Assembly (NCBI GenBank): GCA_964423345.1
Contig: CAYREV010000056.1
Location: forward strand, 1-7,825
Reading direction: 5' to 3'
Source of the DNA: CAYREV01 sp964423345
GTDB lineage: Bacteria; Bacteroidota; Rhodothermia; Balneolales; Balneolaceae
DNA: 7,825 bases
Below the pieces are notes generated by a model that did no database searches, was not told where the DNA came from, and saw nothing but the letters and a program-made list of their open reading frames with translations. Position 1 is the stretch's first letter. Each line of letters opens with the position of its first letter. Made by a program: the position numbers and the translations under genes. Below, piece by piece: positions 1-5,712 of this stretch.

Positions 1-1383
1 CGGATTATTTCCGAAATTTCACCGGCCTCCCCTCTCCTGGCGGCAGTCGCAAAGGATACCGCCGCCCTTGCCGAGGCTGTGCCTGACACCACCCTGCAGG
101 AGGAGAAAGAGCCGATAGCCGAAGCTCCGGATACTACGCAAGTACAGGAACCCATTGTAGAGGCTCCCAAGGATACGACGGCTGCCCTCGAAGAACCGAT
201 AGCCGAAGTCCCCGAAGACACCGTGGCCGTACAAGAACCCATTGTCGAAGCACGAAAAGACACCACCACTGTTCCTGAAAAAGAAGTCTTGAGGAGAAAA
301 GGTGAGCAACGCATTCCTATACCCGAACCTACTATCGTGACCGGGGTCACGCCGGTAACGCCTATTCTGGCAGCACTCGCTGCTGATACGGCGGCCGCCC
401 GCGATACCACGGCCATTGCCGAGGCCCGACCTGATACAGCAGTCTCAGAGAAGAAAGAGCCTATCGCGGAAACTCCTGCAGATACCGTAGCCGTGCAGGA
501 ACCGATCGCCGAGGCGCGGGAAGACACATCAGAGACGCCGGCCAAAGAACCGATTGCAGAGACGAAGCCGGATACCGCTGCTGTAGGAGACACCGTAACG
601 GTTGCCCAAGCCAAGTTGGATACCACCGAAACGGCACCGGAGAAGGACTACGATCCCAGGGAAGAAGTGCCCTATTTCCAAATTCAGCTGGCAAGCTTTA
701 AAACCAAACAATACTCCGAGAAGGTGGCCGAACGGGCCAGCGAGACCTTCGGAGCCCCCTTCTACGTGACCGAAAACACTACGATTAATCTGTACGCTAT
801 CCGGAGTGCTCCCATCTTTGGACGGGAAAATATCAACGGCACGCTCAGGGAGCATAACAAAACCTTCCCCAGTGCTGCGCTGGTCCTGATTGACTATAAA
901 AATCGCGAGAAAGGTTTCATCCTCTCCAATGTCGTCCTGGGAATATTCGATGAGAAAGAGGAAGCCCAGGAGTTCGCCGAAATGACGCTCAAGGAGCTCA
1001 ACAAGGAGATCTACCTGAGCTACAACCAGGACACCGGGCAGTATATGGTTATCCTGAGGGACCGTTTCCCCACCGACTACGAAGTCATGAAGAAACTGGC
1101 CGAGATCATCACCATCTCCCCCAAGCGTCCGATGCAGTTCAGCTTCCGCATACGCCTTCCCGAAGCCGGTGAGGGTGCGGAGGATCTGTTAAAGGATATG
1201 CTGTCCGGACGGGACTCACGAATGGAGATCACACGGGATGAAGATGGTGAACTTATGATCGATAATATTCCCAGCTGGGACCTGATTACAGAACTAAAAG
1301 AGATGATCATGGATAGGTCTGAACTCGGATTCCCCGTTGTAGTGCTGCGTGAACTCCTGAGGACGGAAGATCCCTCCAAGTAA
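1..1383 (+). CDS. SPOR-domain envelope protein with repetitive Pro/Asp/Thr/Glu-rich linker (5' partial)
   Basis: The reading frame is open from the left window edge and ends at TAA 1381-1383, giving 460 visible residues. The GTG at 79 is only an internal Val: repeat-like sequence runs on upstream of it without a stop, so the true start lies outside the window. Visible residues 1 to about 217 are low-complexity, built from repeated DT and EPIAE-type motifs. From residue 225 (nt 673) a SPOR domain begins with YFQIQLASF, the typical first strand, and runs to about residue 296. A second SPOR-like unit starts at VVLGIF (nt 931) and reaches about nt 1110. A weaker third beta-alpha unit may cover nt 1132-1360. 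SPOR domains are known to bind peptidoglycan stripped of stem peptides, often at division sites, so I infer a periplasmic cell-wall role with the linker spanning the periplasm. No signal peptide or membrane segment is visible, because the N-terminus is missing. The exact function is unknown. Confidence 0.85.
   Translation, partial: RIISEISPASPLLAAVAKDTAALAEAVPDTTLQEEKEPIAEAPDTTQVQEPIVEAPKDTTAALEEPIAEVPEDTVAVQEPIVEARKDTTTVPEKEVLRRKGEQRIPIPEPTIVTGVTPVTPILAALAADTAAARDTTAIAEARPDTAVSEKKEPIAETPADTVAVQEPIAEAREDTSETPAKEPIAETKPDTAAVGDTVTVAQAKLDTTETAPEKDYDPREEVPYFQIQLASFKTKQYSEKVAERASETFGAPFYVTENTTINLYAIRSAPIFGRENINGTLREHNKTFPSAALVLIDYKNREKGFILSNVVLGIFDEKEEAQEFAEMTLKELNKEIYLSYNQDTGQYMVILRDRFPTDYEVMKKLAEIITISPKRPMQFSFRIRLPEAGEGAEDLLKDMLSGRDSRMEITRDEDGELMIDNIPSWDLITELKEMIMDRSELGFPVVVLRELLRTEDPSK
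19..650 (+). repeat. Two-level degenerate coding repeat in the SPOR protein linker
   Basis: The short unit is an EPI(A/V)E motif alternating with DT-containing spacers. Seven copies of EPI(A/V)E begin at nt 109, 148, 193, 235, 457, 499 and 547. Above this is a longer repeat: the stretch from nt 19 (SPASPLLAAVAKDTAA) reappears at nt 349 (TPVTPILAALAADTAA), a shift of 330 nt or 110 residues, followed by the same order of motifs. The second copy fades into the SPOR domain at about nt 650. The copies match well as peptide but poorly as DNA. The composition suggests an extended, disordered, acidic spacer. Confidence 0.8.
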
Positions 1384-1396
1384 GAGAAGTGCAAGA

Positions 1397-1801
1397 TTAT
1401 AGGTACACGACGGAGGTTTTCATATCTCCGTGGTACTGTCCTTTCTTTATCTTTCCGGTGTTCCCATTTTTAAACCGGTAGTCTATCTCTCTCCCCTGAG
1501 AATGTTTTCTTTCTTCGGTCTGGATCGTTAATTCAAACTCCTCGCCATCCTGGTTTCTTACCTTGATTTTTTCAGGAAGCTGCACCAGGGTTCCGCCATC
1601 GCCTTGCCCGTTAAGGGTCATCTTGCCGCCGGACGTCAATTCCTGTCCTTTAACATCTATATCGGACGGAGCGTCGTTGCTGACGGTCATCGCCTCCACC
1701 ACCCGTACGCTGATGCGCATGGTTGCCGAAGCGCTTTGGGCATACAACACAGAGCCGGATGCCATAAGAATTAAAAGTATGAGAATGAGTCGCCTAGTCA
1801 A
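1397..1801 (-). CDS. Small secreted beta-rich protein, possibly DUF4402-like
   Basis: The 134-residue product starts with a clear signal peptide: MTRR, a run of Leu/Ile to about residue 13, then a small-residue region ending near A21 or S23 (VLYAQS). The mature part alternates charged and hydrophobic residues as expected for beta strands. It has no cysteine and closes with GQYHG at residues 121-125 and SVVYL at the end, resembling the G-x-Y-x-G...V-x-Y ending of DUF4402-type pilin or Ig-like domains. That family link is suggestive only. The start used is TTG at 1799-1801; no ATG lies upstream before the in-frame stop at 1838-1840, and the first ATG is codon 13, which would cut the hydrophobic core. 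No Shine-Dalgarno sequence is visible. The gene converges on the SPOR gene, 13 bp away. I infer export to the periplasm or surface; the role is unknown. Confidence 0.75.
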   Translation of the reverse strand: MTRRLILILLILMASGSVLYAQSASATMRISVRVVEAMTVSNDAPSDIDVKGQELTSGGKMTLNGQGDGGTLVQLPEKIKVRNQDGEEFELTIQTEERKHSQGREIDYRFKNGNTGKIKKGQYHGDMKTSVVYL

Positions 1802-1818
1802 TGTTGTACTGTTTTGAA

Positions 1819-1905
1819 GTGGGGTCTTTTTTGAACTTCAATTCAAAATATTAAAAAATTTTAATATTAGAAAATTTTAATGTTTCTAAATTTTCAGGAC
1901 CCCAC
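1819..1905. repeat. AT-rich segment bounded by 8-bp perfect inverted repeat
   Basis: GTGGGGTC at 1819-1826 and GACCCCAC at 1898-1905 are perfect inverted copies enclosing 71 bp of nearly pure A/T. Inside, 1847-1868 is a near-perfect palindrome with 10-bp arms (AATATTAAAA / TTTTAATATT) around AA. A smaller inverted pair, AGAAA 1869-1873 and TTTCT 1882-1886, follows. The segment lies just upstream of the TTG start of the small secreted protein gene. It could be a very short mobile-element relic or a regulatory hairpin or operator. No target duplication is evident. Confidence 0.6.
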
Positions 1906-1920
1906 AGAAGGCGAATAACA

Positions 1921-1956
1921 ATAAAAAAGCCCCTCCAATGATCCTGGAGGGGCTTT
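1921..1956 (-). terminator. Rho-independent terminator of the pdh unit
   Basis: A perfect 12-bp stem pairs 1926-1937 (AAAGCCCCTCCA) with 1945-1956 (TGGAGGGGCTTT) around a 7-nt loop. Read on the minus strand the stem runs into six T residues (1928-1923). It begins 23 nt after the pdhC stop codon, so it closes the pdhC transcript. On the plus strand the trailing T tract is only three bases, so it is probably one-directional. Confidence 0.93.
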
Positions 1957-1979
1957 AAAGCAGTTAAGAAAGGATTAAA

Positions 1980-3236
1980 TCAGAGCAGCATGCCCAGCGG
2001 ATTCTGCAATAATTCTCTTAAGGTGGATAAAAATTGTGCGGCGGTGGCCCCATCCACGATGCGATGGTCGCTGGAGAGGGTCACTTTCATCCGTTTGCCG
2101 GGCACGATTTCACCCTCCTCTACTACCGGCACGTCTCTGATGGTGCCGACGGCCAGGATGCAGGCATTGGGCGGGTTGATGATAGCCGTAAATTCCTCTA
2201 TACCGAACATCCCCAGGTTACTGACGGTAAAGGTACTCCCTTCCATCTCTTCGGGCTGCAGGTCCCTGTTACGGGCCTTCTCGGCCAATTCCTTGCTCTC
2301 CCTGGATATCTGCACCAGGCCTTTGCGGTCGGAATTGCGGATAACGGGGGTAAGCAGTCCCTCCTCAATGGCCACGGCGAAGGCCACACTGACATCCCCG
2401 TGCTGCAGGATGGTATCCCCTTTCCAGGAGCTGTTGATCTGCGGATGGCGGCGAAGGGCCACAGAGCAGGCCTTCACAATAATATCGTTGAAGCTGATCT
2501 TGACGTCGCTGACCTCATTAAGCTTCTTGCGGGCATCGAACACCTGCTGCATGTCGATGTCGATGGTTTCATAGTAGTGGGGATTGCTAAACTTGCTCTC
2601 GGCCAGCCGCTTGGCGATGGTCTTGCGCATCTGCGAGACGCGAAACTCCTCGTCCTCCCGGGACTCGTAGCTTGCAGCTGCCGGCACCGCTGAAGGCTCA
2701 TAGCTTTCAATATCCCGTTTGATGATCCGCCCCTCGGGGCCGGACCCTTCTACCTTCGCAAGGTCTATGCCCTCCTCTTCGGCCATCTTTCGGGCCAACG
2801 GAGAAGCCTTGATGCGTCCGTCGCCGGATGCAGGTGCTTTCCGGTCACGGCCGTTGCCTTCAGCACCGGTGAGCTCGGGTTCAACTCCTTCTTCTTCAGA
2901 TTCTTTCTCTTGTTCCTGCTCCGCCTCCTGTTTCTTTCCGGCATCGGCCTTTTCGCCGCCGGACTCGGCTTCCTGCAGTATATCGCTGATATCCTCGCCT
3001 TCCTCCCCAATAATGGCCATCGGCTTGCCCAGGGGTACTGCTTCACCCTCACCGGCAAGAATTTTCAATATGGTCCCGGCGTCAAATACCTCCACGTCCA
3101 TGGTCGCCTTGTCGGTTTCGACCTCGGCTATGATGTCGCCGGATTCCACCTTGTCTCCTTCTTTCACATTCCACTTGGCGATCACCCCTTCTTCCATGGT
3201 GTCGCTAAGCTTCGGCATTTCAATTTTGATAGCCAT
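1980..3236 (-). CDS. pdhC: Dihydrolipoamide acetyltransferase, E2 of pyruvate dehydrogenase
   Basis: The 418-residue product transfers the acetyl group from its lipoyl arm to CoA at the core of the cytoplasmic pyruvate dehydrogenase complex. Residues 1-77 are a single lipoyl domain, with the lipoyl-lysine K43 in EVETDKATMDVE. Residues about 85-135 form a very acidic, Glu/Lys-rich linker. Residues 142-178 are the peripheral-subunit-binding domain (IKASPLARKMAEEEGIDL, then GSGPEGRIIKRDI). After a short Ala/Pro linker the catalytic domain runs from about residue 196 to the end, with the DHRIVDG motif holding H391 and D395. The length is usual for a one-lipoyl E2. ATG at 3234-3236 directly precedes MAIKIEMPKLSDTMEEG, the expected N-terminus; no Shine-Dalgarno sequence is visible. 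It is last in the pdhA-pdhB-pdhC series and is followed by a strong terminator. A branched-chain E2 is the alternative, less likely beside this E1 pair. Confidence 0.95.
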   Translation of the reverse strand: MAIKIEMPKLSDTMEEGVIAKWNVKEGDKVESGDIIAEVETDKATMDVEVFDAGTILKILAGEGEAVPLGKPMAIIGEEGEDISDILQEAESGGEKADAGKKQEAEQEQEKESEEEGVEPELTGAEGNGRDRKAPASGDGRIKASPLARKMAEEEGIDLAKVEGSGPEGRIIKRDIESYEPSAVPAAASYESREDEEFRVSQMRKTIAKRLAESKFSNPHYYETIDIDMQQVFDARKKLNEVSDVKISFNDIIVKACSVALRRHPQINSSWKGDTILQHGDVSVAFAVAIEEGLLTPVIRNSDRKGLVQISRESKELAEKARNRDLQPEEMEGSTFTVSNLGMFGIEEFTAIINPPNACILAVGTIRDVPVVEEGEIVPGKRMKVTLSSDHRIVDGATAAQFLSTLRELLQNPLGMLL

Positions 3237-3240
3237 ATCG

Positions 3241-3399
3241 AATTAATTATGAATTTTGAATTATGAATCCCGACAGCGGTCGGCACAAGTTGTTGAATTT
3301 CCCTGCCGCCCCATTACCTGTCGGCAATCAGGGCACTCGAAAGGAACAGGCATTTACATATTAATTTAAAATTCAACATTGAAAATTTATCATTAAAAA
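3241..3399. repeat. MITE-like inverted-repeat segment between pdhB and pdhC
   Basis: The 163-bp gap has AT-rich ends that are imperfect inverted copies of each other. ATTTTGAATTATGAAT at 3253-3268 matches 13 of 16 positions of the reverse complement of the stretch at about 3370-3385 (ATTCAACATTGAAAAT). The ends enclose a GC-richer core. Inside, CCGACAG at 3270-3276 and CTGTCGG at 3318-3324 are perfect inverted copies, and CCGAC-AGCG-GTCGG (3270-3283) is a small hairpin. There is no open reading frame of note. The right end runs up to the pdhB stop codon and the left end lies a few bases before the pdhC start. It could be a non-autonomous insertion or an intercistronic RNA structure affecting pdhC expression. 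No target-site duplication was identified. Confidence 0.5.
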
Positions 3400-4380
3400 T
3401 TATTTCCGGTACGTCACCGTATTGATCGCATCAATTACCTGGTCGGGGCTCGGGAACCACTCGTCAAACAGGTTTTTGGCAAAGGGAGCACTGGTATCGG
3501 GCAGGGTGACGCGCTGCACGGGAGCATCCAGGTAATCAAAAGCCTCGCGTTGGATCAGGTAGCCCACCTCTGCAGCCAGCCCCCCGAAGGGATGGGCCTC
3601 ATCTACAATAACGCAGCGGTTGGTTTTTTGAATCGACCGGACAATCAGCTCGATGTCCAGCGGCTTGACGGTTCGGGGATCCAGTATCTCCACATCCACC
3701 TCCCCTTCCAGCTGGTTGGCCGCCTGCGTCGCCACGTGATACATCTTGCCGTGAGCAATGACGGTCACGTCTTCCCCTTCCCGTTTAATCTTGCCCTTTC
3801 CTATAGGGATGGTAAAGTCTTCCTCTTCGGTCACTTCCCCTTTCAGTCCGTACATCTGCTCGGACTCCATAAACAGTACGGGGTTGTTGTCCCGGATGGC
3901 CGATTTCAGCAATCCTTTGGCATCTTCGGGCTCGGAGGGATAGATCACCTTGAGACCCGGGAAGTGGGCGTACATGGCATCGTAGGAGACGGAGTGCGTG
4001 GCACTCAGCTGTCCGGCCGAGGCATTGGGACCCCGAAACACAATGGGAATCTCCACCTGTCCCCCGGTCATATACCGCGCCTTGGAGGCGTGGTTGATGA
4101 TCTGGTCGGCGGCAAGGACGGCAAAATTGAAGGTCATAAACTCCACGATGGGACGCAGCCCGTTCATGGCAGCGCCCACCCCTATGCCCGCAAAACCCAG
4201 CTCGGCAATGGGCGTATCGATCATGCGCTTGGGCCCGTACTTGTCGAGCAGCCCCTCGGTTACCTTGTAGGCGCCGTCGTATTCGGCAACTTCCTCGCCC
4301 ATCACAAAAATATTTTCATCCTGGGCCATCTCCTCATCGATGGCGGCTCTGATCGCTTCTCTGAACTGTAATTCGGCCAT
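3400..4380 (-). CDS. pdhB: Pyruvate dehydrogenase E1 component, beta subunit
   Basis: The 326-residue product is the beta half of the heterotetrameric E1 that, with PdhA, decarboxylates pyruvate on thiamine diphosphate and acetylates the E2 lipoyl arm. The N-terminal transketolase-like pyrimidine-binding domain shows GEEVAEYDGAYKVTEGL (28-44) and DTPIAELGFAGIGVGAAMNG (55-74); E60 corresponds to the conserved Glu that activates the cofactor. H129 in SATHS matches the conserved active-site His region and is followed by YAHFPGLKVIYPS. The C-terminal domain carries LDPRTVKPLDIELI (233-246) and VIVDEAHPFGG. Length and motif order are normal for the family. The ATG at 4378-4380 gives the expected start MAELQFREAI. 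The gene begins 49 bp after the pdhA stop, so the two are probably cotranscribed. A branched-chain 2-oxoacid E1 beta is the main alternative; the adjoining E1 alpha and E2 favour pyruvate. Confidence 0.95.
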   Translation of the reverse strand: MAELQFREAIRAAIDEEMAQDENIFVMGEEVAEYDGAYKVTEGLLDKYGPKRMIDTPIAELGFAGIGVGAAMNGLRPIVEFMTFNFAVLAADQIINHASKARYMTGGQVEIPIVFRGPNASAGQLSATHSVSYDAMYAHFPGLKVIYPSEPEDAKGLLKSAIRDNNPVLFMESEQMYGLKGEVTEEEDFTIPIGKGKIKREGEDVTVIAHGKMYHVATQAANQLEGEVDVEILDPRTVKPLDIELIVRSIQKTNRCVIVDEAHPFGGLAAEVGYLIQREAFDYLDAPVQRVTLPDTSAPFAKNLFDEWFPSPDQVIDAINTVTYRK

Positions 4381-4429
4381 GATTCTTTTGCTATGTCAAA
4401 AATTAAAATAGTTCACTGTTCAATCCGGC

Positions 4430-5536
4430 TTAGCGGTGGAAGGGGTAGTCGTCTTCCACAAAGACATCCCGGTAGAGGTCGGAGGTTTCGGGAAAATCAC
4501 TCTCCTCGGCAAAGTCGATGGCTTCCATCACTTCGTCCTCCACCTCGTCCCTTATCTTATTTATCTTTTCCTCATCTGCAAGATCATTATCCAACAGGTA
4601 GTTTTTCATGCGTTCAACCGGGTCCTTTTCCTGGTATTCTTTCAACTCATCCTCGGAGCGGTACTTCATCGGGTCCGACATGGAGTGTCCCCGGTAGCGG
4701 TAGGTGCGGATCTCAAGCAGCCATGGATTGGAATGCTCGCGCACGTCGTCGGCCACCTCTTTCATCTTCTCATAGACGGTAAATACATCCATACCGTTGA
4801 TGACGGCGCTCTTCATGCCGTAGCCCTTGGCCCGGTCGACCAGCTCGCCGACCGAGTGCCGGTGAACGGCCGTACCCATGGCATAGCCGTTGTTTTCAAT
4901 GGCGTAGATGCAGGGGAGCCCCCAGTTCTGGCTCATATTTAAGGTCTCGTGAAGCGCTCCCTGGTCGACGGCGCCGTCGCCCAGGAAACAGGCGGTGACG
5001 CGGCCGTTCTGCTTGTATTTATTTGCAAAGGCGATGCCGCCTCCCAGCGGTATATGTCCGCCTACAATTCCGTAACCGCCCCAGAAATGCTCATCTACAT
5101 TCGCAAAGTGCATGGATCCCCCCTTACCCCGGGAGCATCCGGTCACCTTTCCGTAGAGCTCGGCCATGCCTTCTTTCGGCGTCACGCCGCGGACAAGTCC
5201 CCAGCCGTGGTCACGGTAGGCCGTAATAATATCGTCATCGTCATTCAGGGCGTAGGCCGTACCGGTAGAAATGGCTTCCTGCCCCATATATAGATGCAGA
5301 AAACCGCCGAACTTTCCTTTCTGGTACATCTGCATGGCGCGTTCCTCAAAGCGGCGCTGCAGATACATCTGCTGAAACATGTCGACGGCATCCTGGTCCG
5401 AAAGTCCGAGGTCGTCGTGGCTGATGTCTATGGGATCCGGAAGCTCGGTACTGCGTACAATTTTCCCCTTGTCCCGTATGCCGGTCCCGGAGGGGGTAAA
5501 CGTAATTTCCTTCTCTTTTTTCTTCTTTTTAGCCAT
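4430..5536 (-). CDS. pdhA: Pyruvate dehydrogenase E1 component, alpha subunit
   Basis: The 368-residue product carries the thiamine-diphosphate phosphate- and magnesium-binding half of E1. The cofactor motif starts with GDGAVDQGALHE (186-197) and ends with ENNGYAMGT (214-222). Other family landmarks are FEERAMQMYQKGKFGGFLHLY near residues 63-83, AYRDHGWGL, GKGGSMHF and the conserved loop RYRGHSMSDP (280-289). The corresponding loop serines are phosphorylated in eukaryotic PDH; no such control is implied here. The first 40 residues are a Lys-rich tail (MAKKKKKEKE) followed by a poorly conserved stretch, longer than in minimal E1 alpha proteins and possibly involved in binding E2. The start ATG at 5534-5536 has no clear Shine-Dalgarno sequence. 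It is the first gene of pdhABC, 176 bp after the alaS stop. Confidence 0.96.
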   Translation of the reverse strand: MAKKKKKEKEITFTPSGTGIRDKGKIVRSTELPDPIDISHDDLGLSDQDAVDMFQQMYLQRRFEERAMQMYQKGKFGGFLHLYMGQEAISTGTAYALNDDDDIITAYRDHGWGLVRGVTPKEGMAELYGKVTGCSRGKGGSMHFANVDEHFWGGYGIVGGHIPLGGGIAFANKYKQNGRVTACFLGDGAVDQGALHETLNMSQNWGLPCIYAIENNGYAMGTAVHRHSVGELVDRAKGYGMKSAVINGMDVFTVYEKMKEVADDVREHSNPWLLEIRTYRYRGHSMSDPMKYRSEDELKEYQEKDPVERMKNYLLDNDLADEEKINKIRDEVEDEVMEAIDFAEESDFPETSDLYRDVFVEDDYPFHR

Positions 5537-5596
5537 AATAATTTTGCTGCAATTCAGGCTGAGTGTTTAATAGGTACCTCAAATTTCAATGGAGCG

Positions 5597-5628
5597 AAAA
5601 TATACCTAAAATTATTTAAGATTACAGA
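5597..5628 (-). promoter_or_regulatory. Candidate Bacteroidota-type promoter for pdhA
   Basis: On the minus strand TCTG (5628-5625) and TATATTTT (5604-5597) are separated by 20 bp. The known Bacteroidota sigma consensus is TTTG, about 19-20 bp, then TAnnTTTG, so one base in each box departs from it. The site lies about 60 bp before the pdhA start in an AT-rich spacer where a promoter is expected. Such motifs arise readily by chance in AT-rich DNA. Confidence 0.3.
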
Positions 5629-5636
5629 CCCCTATC

Positions 5637-5712
5637 AGCTATAAAAATAGAAGATGGACCACATAGTTCCTGCGGATATCCCTCTTCCAATGAAGAGAGC
5701 CGGGTGACGGCC
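5637..5712 (-). other. alaS 3' spacer with weak hairpins, possible terminator
   Basis: Just after the alaS stop, the minus strand has a GCCG/CGGC mini-stem (5699-5711), then a perfect 6-bp hairpin CTCTTC-ATTG-GAAGAG (5697-5682), then the palindrome GGATATCC (5681-5674 region). A short T-rich stretch, CTATTTTTATAG, follows at 5650-5639. The stem is weak and is not directly followed by a T run, so termination here is uncertain and some read-through from alaS into pdhA is possible. Confidence 0.25.

Noticed and set aside
79..81. GTG as start of the SPOR protein
   Set aside because: The frame is open to the window edge and upstream residues belong to the same repeat pattern, so the gene starts outside the window.
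1..650. Coding repeats considered as a CRISPR or tandem DNA repeat array
   Set aside because: The units are in-frame, degenerate in DNA, and conserved only as peptide; there are no uniform repeats with unique spacers.
1402..1436. Possible bidirectional terminator between the convergent genes (CGGAG ... CTCCG with GTAC on both sides)
   Set aside because: The stem is only 5-6 bp with mismatches outside it, has no T run, and lies inside the coding end of the minus-strand gene.
2034..2693. Long plus-strand frames opposite pdhC, pdhB, pdhA and alaS
   Set aside because: They mirror strongly conserved minus-strand genes, show no domain or signal features, and reflect codon bias of the real genes.
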